A DNA stretch of 12,275 nucleotides from Acholeplasmataceae bacterium (GTDB lineage: Bacteria > Bacillota_I > Bacilli_A > Acholeplasmatales > Acholeplasmataceae): positions 1-12,275 of the forward strand of contig JAUSOA010000129.1 of NCBI GenBank assembly GCA_030656435.1, in the 5' to 3' direction. Position 1 is the stretch's first letter. Each line of letters opens with the position of its first letter. The position numbers were made by a program, and so were the translations under genes. The notes below the pieces were generated by a model that ran no database searches, was not told the DNA's origin, and worked only from the letters and a program-made list of their open reading frames with translations. Shown here piece by piece: positions 1 through 6,938 of the stretch.

Positions 1-28
1 GCAAATTAAAACGATTAAGAAAATAGAC

Positions 29-57
29 GCCAATTCAATAGATTGAGTTGGTTTTTT
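29..57 (+). terminator. Probable rho-independent terminator of an upstream gene
   Basis: An inverted repeat pairs bases 30-39 with 42-51 (one G-T wobble) and is followed directly by six T residues. This is the form of an intrinsic terminator on the + strand. It would end transcription of a gene lying to the left of the window and separate it from the oxaloacetate decarboxylase operon. The loop is very short as drawn, so one or two central pairs would open. Confidence 0.6.
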
Positions 58-88
58 GTTGCTCAAAACCATATTTATTCATAAATCT

Positions 89-97
89 TGTTACAAT
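89..97 (+). promoter_or_regulatory. Possible extended -10 promoter of the oxaloacetate decarboxylase operon
   Basis: TG-T-TACAAT matches an extended -10 element (TGn plus TATAAT with one mismatch). No good -35 box lies 16-18 bases upstream, which extended -10 promoters can tolerate. It sits after the terminator-like hairpin and would give a 5' leader of about 130 bases before the ATG at 238. That leader is AT-rich and shows only weak hairpins; I recognise no riboswitch or T-box in it. Confidence 0.4.
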
Positions 98-237
98 GGA
101 TAGAACTATTTTAAACTTATAGAAATAATCACATAAATCAAAACTATATTTAAAAATAGTCAGTAACTATGTTAGAATTGAATATGGAAACCCTTACATA
201 CCTTTTTTTATGCAATATTTTAAAGGAGACGATGAAT

Positions 238-1632
238 ATGTCAATCAAAATAGTTGAGACTTCACTTCGTGATGGTCATCAATCACTACTCGCAACACGC
301 ATGACAACTAGTGAAATATTAAAAATCATTCCAGATCTAGATAAAGCAGGCTTTCATGCTCTAGAAGTCTGGGGAGGAGCAACCTTTGATGCCTGCCTAA
401 GATTTTTAAATGAAGACCCTTGGGAGAGATTAAGAGAGATTAAAAAGCTTGCACCCAACACGAAATTACAAATGCTATTTCGTGGACAAAATATTCTAGG
501 TTATCGTCACTATGCTGACGATATTGTTGAGATGTTTGTTAAAAAATCAATTGAAAACGGAATCGATATCATTCGTATCTTTGATGCCTTAAATGATATT
601 AGAAATTTAAAGTCTGCAGTGGATGCAACCAAAAAATATGGAGGACACTGTCAAATCGCCTTAAGCTATACGACTTCTCCTGTACATACGGTAGATTATT
701 TTGTTAAACTTGCTCAAGAGGTTGAAAAGATGGGTGCTGATTCTTTATGCATTAAGGATATGGCAGGTATTCTTCTTCCACAAGATGCCTATGATTTAAT
801 CTCACAATTAAAAAGAAATACAAAGCTTCCAATTAATCTTCATTCACACGCGACCGCTGGTATTATGGAAGCAACTTACTTAAAAGCAATTGAAGCAGGT
901 GTCGACATTATCGACACCGCACTATCTCCTCTATCTGGTGGAACCTCTCAGGTTGCTACCGAATCATTTCATTATATTCTTCAAAATACTGAATATGATC
1001 CGAAATTAAACATTAAGCACTTAAATAATGCTGCTCAAAAATTAACGATTATCAAGGATAACTATTTAAAGAGTGGAATCCTAAATCCTAAAGCTCTAAC
1101 ATCCAATCCGAGTATTCTAGAATATCAGGTTCCTGGTGGTATGCTATCAAATTTAATGAGTCAGCTCAAGGAACAAAACCAAATGGATGATTATGAGGAA
1201 GTTTTAAAGGAAATCCCAATTGTCAGAAAAGACCTTGGTTATCCGCCATTAGTCACGCCAATATCTCAAATGGTAGGCACACAAGCGGTTATGAATGTTA
1301 TTACTGGGGAACGCTATAAAATCGTTCCAACCGAGGTTAAGGAATATTTACACGGCTTCTACGGTCTTGCTCCTGCTCCCGTGAATCCCTTAGTACTCGC
1401 TAAAATTATCGGGGACGATAAAATCATTACACACCGTCCTGCAGATGATCTAAAGCCTGAATTTGAAGGGTTAAAGATTAAATATAAGGATATTGCAAAG
1501 TCTGATGAAGATATTTTATCGATTGCACTCTTTGGGAAGGTCGCTCTTGATTTTCTTGCAAAGAAATATAATGAGAAGCCTAAAGAACAAGTTTATGCGT
1601 TTTGCGTGACAGTTGGAGGTAAATCCTCATGA
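238..1632 (+). CDS. oadA: Oxaloacetate decarboxylase alpha subunit (carboxyltransferase, biotin domain on a separate protein)
   Basis: Cytoplasmic carboxyltransferase subunit of the Na+-pumping oxaloacetate decarboxylase, which moves the carboxyl group of oxaloacetate to biotin and leaves pyruvate. The 464-residue product has the HMGL-like TIM barrel followed by the conserved carboxylase domain. Visible motifs are RDGHQS (11-16, metal-binding Asp12), KDMAG (173-177, with the lysine expected to be carbamylated in this family) and HSH (202-204, metal ligands). It ends after the PYC/OadA domain, so the biotinyl domain of fused OadA proteins is absent and is supplied by the gene at 1934. The frame is open from 169, but GGAG at 225-228 lies 9 bases before the ATG at 238 and only 3 before that at 232, and the family N-terminus starts at MSIKIVETSLRDG. 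The stop TGA overlaps the next ATG (ATGA). A pyruvate carboxylase subunit B is the alternative, but the OadG and OadB neighbours argue for the decarboxylase. Confidence 0.93.
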   Translation: MSIKIVETSLRDGHQSLLATRMTTSEILKIIPDLDKAGFHALEVWGGATFDACLRFLNEDPWERLREIKKLAPNTKLQMLFRGQNILGYRHYADDIVEMFVKKSIENGIDIIRIFDALNDIRNLKSAVDATKKYGGHCQIALSYTTSPVHTVDYFVKLAQEVEKMGADSLCIKDMAGILLPQDAYDLISQLKRNTKLPINLHSHATAGIMEATYLKAIEAGVDIIDTALSPLSGGTSQVATESFHYILQNTEYDPKLNIKHLNNAAQKLTIIKDNYLKSGILNPKALTSNPSILEYQVPGGMLSNLMSQLKEQNQMDDYEEVLKEIPIVRKDLGYPPLVTPISQMVGTQAVMNVITGERYKIVPTEVKEYLHGFYGLAPAPVNPLVLAKIIGDDKIITHRPADDLKPEFEGLKIKYKDIAKSDEDILSIALFGKVALDFLAKKYNEKPKEQVYAFCVTVGGKSS

Positions 1633-1913
1633 GTATACTTTTAAACAGTTTATCAGAAGGACTATTCATCTCCTTCTTTAGTATCATGATTGTGTTTTCG
1701 ATTCTAGGTGTGATTGCTTTTATCATCAATTCATTTCAATACATCTATAAAAAACCAATTATAGTACCTGAAACTAAAAAAACCTATGTGAAACCCTTTG
1801 AACTATCAGATATCAAGGATGACAACATGCTCGTCGCAGGACTTGTAGCTTCCATAGATTATTATGAAGAAACCAAAGAAAATGTAAGAATTCTCTCTAT
1901 TAAAGAGATTTAA
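1629..1913 (+). CDS. oadG: Oxaloacetate decarboxylase gamma subunit, small membrane protein
   Basis: This 94-residue protein has one predicted membrane helix (about 13-35) and a charged cytoplasmic tail, the usual build of OAD_gamma proteins. The tail ends in VRILSIKEI, resembling the conserved end of the family. In characterised pumps the gamma subunit joins the alpha subunit to the membrane beta subunit, binds Zn2+ and speeds decarboxylation; that role is carried over from the family. The ATG overlaps the oadA stop by four bases. GGAGG at 1615-1619, inside oadA, is its ribosome binding site, so translational coupling is likely. Gamma subunits diverge strongly, so the call rests on size, topology and position between alpha and the biotin carrier. 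Confidence 0.85.
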   Translation: MSILLNSLSEGLFISFFSIMIVFSILGVIAFIINSFQYIYKKPIIVPETKKTYVKPFELSDIKDDNMLVAGLVASIDYYEETKENVRILSIKEI

Positions 1914-1933
1914 AGCTGAAAGGATAAAATCAA

Positions 1934-2269
1934 ATGAAACTCTATAAAATTAATGTGAACGGAAAATCATATGAAGTTGAAGTCGAAAGTATCACTGAAC
2001 AAGAATCCATTAAACTCACACCAAAAATCGTCGAAAAGGTTCCAGTCACCGATACAAAAACCAATATCCTTGCTCCAATGCAAGGAAATATCATTAAACT
2101 CAATGTCATCGTCGGTAGTGAAGTTAAAAAGGGTGATGTCTTAATGGTATTAGAAGCGATGAAGCTAGAAAATGATATTTTATGTCCTGTCGATGGTTAT
2201 GTAAGTCAAGTACTCATCAAAGAACATCAGAAAGTCGATATCAATCAACTGATGTTGGTTATAGGGTAA
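1934..2269 (+). CDS. Biotin carboxyl carrier protein of the decarboxylase
   Basis: This 111-residue soluble protein carries biotin between the alpha subunit, where it is carboxylated, and the beta subunit, where CO2 is released. A short N-terminal strand region (1-20, starting MKLYKINVNGKSYEVEVE) leads into a charged linker (about 21-44). The biotinyl/lipoyl-like domain follows at about 45-111. The acceptor lysine is K77 in LEAMKLEND (73-81), matching the E-A-M-K signature. The linker lacks the long Ala/Pro-rich hinge of many carriers. AAAGGA at 1919-1924 gives a ribosome binding site 9 bases from the ATG. It resembles the free carrier of methylmalonyl-CoA or glutaconyl-CoA decarboxylases (MmdC/GcdC), but its neighbours are oxaloacetate-type. 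It is the obvious substrate of the ligase at 3439. Confidence 0.93.
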   Translation: MKLYKINVNGKSYEVEVESITEQESIKLTPKIVEKVPVTDTKTNILAPMQGNIIKLNVIVGSEVKKGDVLMVLEAMKLENDILCPVDGYVSQVLIKEHQKVDINQLMLVIG

Positions 2270-2273
2270 GTCT

Positions 2274-3437
2274 ATGTGGCAAGCTCTGATTGAATTCTTT
2301 CAAAGTACAGGACTTTACTACTTCTTCGAACCAGGTGGATGGAAATTCTTTATTATGATTGTTTTGTCCCTTGTTTTACTCTATCTAGCAGTCTTCAAGA
2401 AGTTTGAGCCCTACTTATTAATTCCCATTGGGTTTGCGATGTTACTTGTTAACATCCCAAACACTGGAATGTTTGTTGAAACAGTCAAGATCGTTGATGG
2501 CGTTGAACAAACGACCTATAGTGGACTCCTAGGTTATCTTTATTATGGTGTCAAGCTTGGAATATATCCACCATTAATCTTTCTAGGCATTGGTGCAACA
2601 ACAGACTTTGGACCACTGATCGCGAATCCTAAAAGTATGCTACTCGGTGCTGCAGCACAAATAGGTATCTTCTTAACCTTCATCGGCGCATTGATCCTAG
2701 GCTTTACTGGTGCAGAATCGGCTTCTATAGGCATTATTGGGGGAGCAGACGGACCAACATCCATTCTTTTAGCAAGTCGCCTTGCACCGCATCTAATTGG
2801 TGCGATATCACTTGCTGCATATTCCTATATGGCTTTAGTTCCAATCATTCAACCACCGATTATCAAGCTCTTAACTACAAAAAAAGAACGTGCAATCAAA
2901 ATGGAACAATTAAGAGAGGTTCACCAAACCGAAAAGATTATGTTTCCAATTATTGTAACAATTTTATGTATCACATTCATTCCATCATCAGCACCCATCA
3001 TTGGGATGCTAATGCTTGGAAATTTAATTAAGGAATCTAATATTGTTCCTGGTCTAACCAAGATGGCTGGTGACTCCCTACTTTATATCATCACGATTCT
3101 TCTAGGACTTTCTATTGGTGCGACTACCATGGGATCATCCTTCCTAAGAATTGAAACATTAATGATTATTGCTCTTGGACTATTTGCGTTTGCTCTTGCT
3201 ACTGCCTCTGGTATATTAGGGGGTAAGATTATGTGCAAATTAACCAATGGTAAGGTCAATCCAATGATTGGTGCAGCTGGAGTCAGTGCAGTACCTATGG
3301 CAGCACGTGTCGTTCATATTGAAGGACAAAAGATTGACCCAACCAATTTCTTATTGATGCATGCAATGGGTCCGAATGTAGCTGGAGTCATAGGTAGCGC
3401 AATTGCAGCAGGGTTGCTATTAATGTTCTTCGCTTAA
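2274..3437 (+). CDS. oadB: Oxaloacetate decarboxylase beta subunit, Na+-translocating membrane protein
   Basis: Integral membrane subunit that decarboxylates carboxybiotin and couples this to Na+ export, saving decarboxylation energy as a sodium gradient. The 387-residue product is of family length and very hydrophobic. It shows signature stretches of the OadB/MmdB/GcdB family: FEPYLLIPIGFAMLLVN (44-60), TTDFGPLIANP (109-119), GGADGPTS (156-163, with the conserved membrane Asp159), NPMIGAAGVSAVPMAARV (329-346) and MHAMGPNVAGVIGSA (362-376). A short region rich in Lys and Glu (about 202-220) probably forms a cytoplasmic loop. Only 4 bases separate it from the carrier gene. AGGG at 2263-2266 touches that gene's stop codon, so coupled translation is likely. 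The sequence alone does not tell which acyl substrate the pump serves; the alpha subunit points to oxaloacetate. Confidence 0.96.
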   Translation: MWQALIEFFQSTGLYYFFEPGGWKFFIMIVLSLVLLYLAVFKKFEPYLLIPIGFAMLLVNIPNTGMFVETVKIVDGVEQTTYSGLLGYLYYGVKLGIYPPLIFLGIGATTDFGPLIANPKSMLLGAAAQIGIFLTFIGALILGFTGAESASIGIIGGADGPTSILLASRLAPHLIGAISLAAYSYMALVPIIQPPIIKLLTTKKERAIKMEQLREVHQTEKIMFPIIVTILCITFIPSSAPIIGMLMLGNLIKESNIVPGLTKMAGDSLLYIITILLGLSIGATTMGSSFLRIETLMIIALGLFAFALATASGILGGKIMCKLTNGKVNPMIGAAGVSAVPMAARVVHIEGQKIDPTNFLLMHAMGPNVAGVIGSAIAAGLLLMFFA

Positions 3438-3438
3438 G

Positions 3439-4152
3439 ATGAAAAGAATTCATTTTGAACAACTTGATTCAACCAATAGCTATATCAAAAAAAACTATCA
3501 GGATTTAGAGCATCTTACATGGATAACTTCTACGAATCAAACAGATGGTAGGGGAAGATCTACCAAAACTTGGTTTGGAGATCAAAATTCTTTACTTTGC
3601 TCCATTCTGATTAAAGAATCTTTATCAATAGAACTGATTCCATTGATTCCTTTGCTCGCTGCAAAGTCACTTCATCAAGTTTTATCTAAGTATCACTCTA
3701 ATATCCTAATCAAATGGCCTAATGACTTACTCATTGGTTGTAAAAAGATATCAGGTATTCTTGTAGAATCCATATCACTATCGAGTTCATTTGAAGCAGT
3801 CATTATTGGCTTTGGCATTAATTTGAATCAAGTTGAGTTTCCTAGTAATCTCAAGTATTATTCAACATCACTATCGATGGAAACAAACCAATTATATAGT
3901 CTTGATCAAATACTACATGAAATCAATCTAGAGTTTATCAATGATTTTCAAATATTTAAAAAAAATCACTTAGAAGTGATTCATTATTGTAATAAGTATC
4001 TAGCCTATAAAAATCAAATGATTTCCTATATTTTAAATGATGATTTACATCATGCTTATGTGGAATATATTAATCACAGTGGACATTTAGTAGTTAGAGA
4101 AAATGGCCACTTAACCGCTTTAAATAGCGGAGAAATCACATTAAAAAAATAA
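3439..4152 (+). CDS. birA: Biotin-protein ligase, monofunctional (no DNA-binding domain)
   Basis: Makes biotinyl-AMP from biotin and ATP and transfers biotin to the lysine of carrier proteins, here most likely K77 of the carrier encoded at 1934. The 237-residue protein starts directly with the catalytic domain. It shows DSTNSY (10-15), the biotinyl-AMP loop TDGRGRSTKTW (35-45), the catalytic-lysine motif KWPND (92-96), KISGIL (103-108) and GFGINLN (124-130), then a small SH3-like C-terminal domain. There is no N-terminal helix-turn-helix, so it should not act as the biotin repressor that bifunctional BirA proteins are. One base separates it from oadB and no Shine-Dalgarno sequence is visible, so translation probably depends on ribosomes finishing oadB. 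Ending the pump operon with its own ligase suggests matched supply of holo-carrier. It may also be the cell's only ligase. Confidence 0.95.
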   Translation: MKRIHFEQLDSTNSYIKKNYQDLEHLTWITSTNQTDGRGRSTKTWFGDQNSLLCSILIKESLSIELIPLIPLLAAKSLHQVLSKYHSNILIKWPNDLLIGCKKISGILVESISLSSSFEAVIIGFGINLNQVEFPSNLKYYSTSLSMETNQLYSLDQILHEINLEFINDFQIFKKNHLEVIHYCNKYLAYKNQMISYILNDDLHHAYVEYINHSGHLVVRENGHLTALNSGEITLKK

Positions 4153-4174
4153 AATGAACCTAGGTTCATTTTTT
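4151..4174. terminator. Bidirectional rho-independent terminator between convergent genes
   Basis: A perfect palindrome (AAAATGAACCTAGGTTCATTTT) is followed by a T run on the + strand and, read on the - strand, by TATTTTTTTAA. It can therefore stop the + strand decarboxylase operon and the - strand sugar dehydratase gene. The stem is about 8-9 pairs with a loop of four to six bases. Confidence 0.8.
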
Positions 4175-4187
4175 TATATTTAAATTT

Positions 4188-6044
4188 TTAATCGCCATTT
4201 CTCTTATAGGAAGGTATCACTTTAGCAATAAATCTTTTAACTTCTTCATTGGAGTATTGTTCGAGTGTCTCAATGATATTTCCTAATTCTAATTCACTTT
4301 CGAATACTTCTCTTTGTTTTTCAATATAAATCTTATGATTTTCAGTGCGATGCTGATTGTCGTGATTATGATCGACTAAAAGCTCTTCAAATAGCTTTTC
4401 GCCAGGTCTAAGTCCTGTGATTTCTATCTTGATGTCTTCATGCGGTCTAAGACCAGCTAGACTAATCATCTTTTCAGCGAGATCAATAATTCTTACAGGC
4501 TCACCCATATCGAGAATAAAGACTTCACCACCTTGTGCATAGACTCCACATTGAAGAATGAGCCCAACTGCTTCTGGTATTGTCATAAAGTATCTTGTTA
4601 TATCAGGGTGTGTTACGGTTACTGGTCCACCATCTTCGATTTGCTTCTTAAATAATGGAATTACACTACCATTGCTGCCTAAGACGTTACCAAATCTAAC
4701 TGCAGCAAATTTTGTAACTTTAGTGTGAGATTGTTGTTCCTGTACGACTAATTCTGCATATCTCTTGGTTGCTCCCATGATGTTTGTCGATCGAACAGCT
4801 TTATCTGAGCTAACAAGAACGAATTTTTTAACGTTGTAATGGTTGGCAAGACTAGATACATTATAGGTTCCTAAAACATTGGTTCTTACAGCTTCGACTG
4901 CACTATCCTCCATTAGAGGAACGTGCTTATAAGCTGCTGCATGGAAAACTACAGTTGGTCTATAAGTCTTAAAGACATGCTCGAGACGTGTACGGTTATA
5001 AACACTACCAATCAGGACAACTAAATTGAGTTCTCTTTTAGATTTACTGAATTTTCTGAGTAATTCCTGTTGAACATCATATGCATTATTTTCATAGATA
5101 TCAAAGATGATGAGTTGCTTTGGATTATGTTCAGCGATTTGTCTACAAAGCTCGCTACCAATCGATCCTCCACCACCAGTGACTAGTACAACTTCATCTT
5201 TAATAAAGTCTTTAATACAATCATCATCTAGCTTGATTTCATCACGGTTTAATAAATCCTCAATTTTAACATCAATGATTTGAAGCTTTCGATTTGCATC
5301 AACATCAGTTATGGATAGTAATTTTTTAATTCGGATGTTTTTATCAGCAATCATTCGGACTAAATTTTGCAATTGCTTTGCAGGATAGTAGTTGATTGCG
5401 ATAATCACTTCTTCTATTTTGTATTCATCAATAAAGTCTCTAATCATTTCGATTGGGCCAATGATGGATATTCCTAAAAGTCTATTTCCAATTTTATCCT
5501 TATTATCATCTACAAAAGCTACAGGTATATTATTAAGGTCTTTATTGCGATAAATTTCTTTGACAACAAGTTCTCCAGCATTGCCGGCACCAACAATCAG
5601 TGTTCTTTTGCCGAGTGCTCTATTCCAATCATAATTGGTTTTGATATAAATGATAATTCGATTGGCTATTCTAGGTAAAGTTACCAACCCGATTTCTGCG
5701 ATGGTAATAAAGAAATATGCAGATTTATACATAAATTGCATACCAGAGATTGCAATGAAGATCACAATCACTACGTTTGAAACGATGGATACAATTGCTA
5801 TTTTTATAACATCTTCAAAACCGACATGATTTTCAAGCATTTTATATAAGCCAGTAACGTAGAAGACGAGAAGTTTAAAGACAATGACCATAGGTAGAGC
5901 AACAAATAATGCTGTATTATCTAAAGGTAGTTCGAGTACCATAAACATGAAAATTGCAATCATATAAGAGACTGCAATCATTACAGCATCAAAAAAAGCA
6001 TATTTGAATAGTTTCATTAATCTTTTAACGTCAACCTTCTTCAT
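4188..6044 (-). CDS. Membrane-anchored nucleotide-sugar 4,6-dehydratase/epimerase (CapD/WbpM/PglF type)
   Basis: A 618-residue member of the large bacterial SDR family that makes 4-keto-6-deoxy UDP-sugars, commonly from UDP-GlcNAc, for capsules, glycolipids or protein glycans. Four hydrophobic segments (about 15-37, 46-66, 82-101, 107-124) anchor the N-terminus. A first Rossmann-like domain (GAGNAGE, 152-158) follows, then the catalytic SDR domain with the NAD-binding TGGGGSIGSE (289-298). The active site reads SSDK (412-415) followed by M423 and K427 in NIMGATKR. Met thus replaces the usual Tyr, as is known for the long membrane-bound subfamily. RFGNVLGSNGSVIPLF (450-465) and GLRPGEKLFEE (544-554) are further family signatures. 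An AGGGGA ribosome binding site precedes the ATG. No other sugar or transferase gene is in the window, so the pathway and exact product remain unknown. Confidence 0.92.
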   Translation of the reverse strand: MKKVDVKRLMKLFKYAFFDAVMIAVSYMIAIFMFMVLELPLDNTALFVALPMVIVFKLLVFYVTGLYKMLENHVGFEDVIKIAIVSIVSNVVIVIFIAISGMQFMYKSAYFFITIAEIGLVTLPRIANRIIIYIKTNYDWNRALGKRTLIVGAGNAGELVVKEIYRNKDLNNIPVAFVDDNKDKIGNRLLGISIIGPIEMIRDFIDEYKIEEVIIAINYYPAKQLQNLVRMIADKNIRIKKLLSITDVDANRKLQIIDVKIEDLLNRDEIKLDDDCIKDFIKDEVVLVTGGGGSIGSELCRQIAEHNPKQLIIFDIYENNAYDVQQELLRKFSKSKRELNLVVLIGSVYNRTRLEHVFKTYRPTVVFHAAAYKHVPLMEDSAVEAVRTNVLGTYNVSSLANHYNVKKFVLVSSDKAVRSTNIMGATKRYAELVVQEQQSHTKVTKFAAVRFGNVLGSNGSVIPLFKKQIEDGGPVTVTHPDITRYFMTIPEAVGLILQCGVYAQGGEVFILDMGEPVRIIDLAEKMISLAGLRPHEDIKIEITGLRPGEKLFEELLVDHNHDNQHRTENHKIYIEKQREVFESELELGNIIETLEQYSNEEVKRFIAKVIPSYKRNGD

Positions 6045-6082
6045 TTAGTTCCCCTGTCATCAGTTAAGATTTCATTAAGTAC

Positions 6083-6088
6083 ATTATA
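6083..6088 (-). promoter_or_regulatory. Possible -10 box of the sugar dehydratase gene
   Basis: On the - strand TATAAT lies about 40 bases before the ATG at 6044. No convincing -35 hexamer is found 16-18 bases further upstream. The inverted repeat at 6111-6148 sits just upstream of this box. Confidence 0.35.
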
Positions 6089-6110
6089 CAATGAAAACGA
6101 ACAATTTATT

Positions 6111-6148
6111 ATATTTTATGCATATTAAACAATACATTCATAAAATAT
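6111..6148. repeat. Perfect 10-bp inverted repeat upstream of the sugar dehydratase gene
   Basis: ATATTTTATG (6111-6120) and CATAAAATAT (6139-6148) are exact reverse complements with an 18-base spacer. The repeat lies between the flavodoxin stop and the dehydratase start, upstream of the TATAAT at 6083-6088. It could be an operator, or the hairpin of a weak terminator for the flavodoxin transcript, but no strong T run follows it on the - strand. Nearly pure AT composition raises the chance of coincidence. Confidence 0.35.
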
Positions 6149-6181
6149 CGCGTTTTTTCTTCCCAATCGTTTAAAACAGTA

Positions 6182-6625
6182 TTATTTTGCGTAACTTTCA
6201 ATCATATTTGATATAACTAAGTCGCGTTTTTTTGATTTCCAATTGATTGAAGTCATTTGGTTCACTATCGCATTTTTGTTTTCTAAAATCTTCTTCATTT
6301 GTTTTAATGTTCTATTCCCACCCATCCAGGCAAAAGGAAAAAAATGGGTAATAAATAAATCGACTGTCTTACCCTTTAAATCGGGAAGTTGATTCAAATA
6401 GCTATTCATTATTTTGCATAAATTAAAGCCATGAACTGGCGATGCGAATATCAAATGATTGTATGAAGTAACATCGGGTATCTCTACGAGATGAGGATTC
6501 AAAATGTTTGGATCATCACTCTCTGCCTTTACTTCTAATAGATCAACATTCATTTTATGATTCAGTTTTTGACTTACATCTCGTGTGTTACCAGTCTTAG
6601 AGTAATAAATTATAGCTTTTTTCAT
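6182..6625 (-). CDS. Flavodoxin family protein
   Basis: A small FMN-binding electron carrier or flavodoxin-like oxidoreductase, 147 residues, expected in the cytoplasm. The N-terminus MKKAIIYYSKTGNT is the first beta strand plus the FMN phosphate-binding loop (SKTGNT, 9-14). IFASPVHG (59-66) is the second characteristic strand-loop, and the helix following it (about 68-80) fits flavodoxin folds. No fused oxygenase, iron-sulfur or other domain is present. The frame is open from 6679, but the ATG at 6625 gives the family N-terminus and has AGGA 8 bases upstream. An ATG at 6634 is possible but has a weaker ribosome site and would lie nearer the promoter. No partner enzyme is adjacent, so its redox partner is unknown; it may be a housekeeping flavodoxin or an NAD(P)H-dependent FMN protein. 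Confidence 0.85.
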   Translation of the reverse strand: MKKAIIYYSKTGNTRDVSQKLNHKMNVDLLEVKAESDDPNILNPHLVEIPDVTSYNHLIFASPVHGFNLCKIMNSYLNQLPDLKGKTVDLFITHFFPFAWMGGNRTLKQMKKILENKNAIVNQMTSINWKSKKRDLVISNMIESYAK

Positions 6626-6664
6626 TGAAACCATCCTAATAAATGATTTTATTTTGTTAATATC

Positions 6665-6693
6665 ATCATACCATAGCAAATAAATTGCGTAAA
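6665..6693 (-). promoter_or_regulatory. Sigma70-type promoter of the flavodoxin gene
   Basis: On the - strand TTTACG (6693-6688), a 17-base spacer and TATGAT (6670-6665) form a good housekeeping promoter. The TG of an extended -10 (TGG-TATGAT) is also present. Transcription would begin near 6657, about 30 bases before the ATG at 6625, which supports that start over the longer open frame. Confidence 0.65.
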
Positions 6694-6713
6694 GAATTAA
6701 TCAGTTATTTTAC

Positions 6714-6739
6714 AAAAAGCGCCCATTATTTTGCTTTTT
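6714..6739. terminator. Weak hairpin with flanking A and T runs, possible terminator
   Basis: AAAAAGC (6714-6720) pairs with GCTTTTT (6733-6739) around a 12-base loop. On the + strand further T residues follow. No gene is obvious upstream on either strand that would need it, apart from read-through of the regulator gene past its own terminator. It is listed because the symmetry is exact, but with only two GC pairs its stability is doubtful. Confidence 0.25.
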
Positions 6740-6902
6740 TTAGATTGAATAATCATCACTTAACTCAGAATTATCTATATTCTTTCGATTGAATCTGAAC
6801 ATTTTTTCGAAATTGCTTTAAAATAATCAAATATTTCACAACTATTTCTAAATACAAATTAAGAAAGTATATAAATAAGCTTTTTAAAAATTGTAAAATT
6901 AA

Positions 6903-6926
6903 AGTGACCAAAATTTCTGGGTCACT
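6903..6926 (-). terminator. Rho-independent terminator of the response regulator gene
   Basis: GGTCACT (6920-6926) and AGTGACC (6903-6909) are exact reverse complements around a 10-base loop. On the - strand the hairpin is followed by TTTAATTTTACAATTTTT. It lies 13 bases after the stop codon of the regulator gene. Confidence 0.7.
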
Positions 6927-6938
6927 CATTTATTGAAT

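Noticed and set aside
169..237. N-terminal extension of the oadA-like protein by 23 residues
   Set aside because: The extension has no family resemblance, and the GGAG at 225-228 inside it is well placed for the ATG at 238.
1630..1632. Reassigned UGA (tryptophan) code as in many mycoplasmas
   Set aside because: This TGA ends oadA exactly where the overlapping oadG starts, and Trp codons in the genes are TGG, so the standard code fits.
2543..2764. Open frame of 73 codons on the - strand inside oadB
   Set aside because: It lies wholly within a strongly conserved gene on the other strand, has Pro/Ala-rich shadow composition and no family resemblance.
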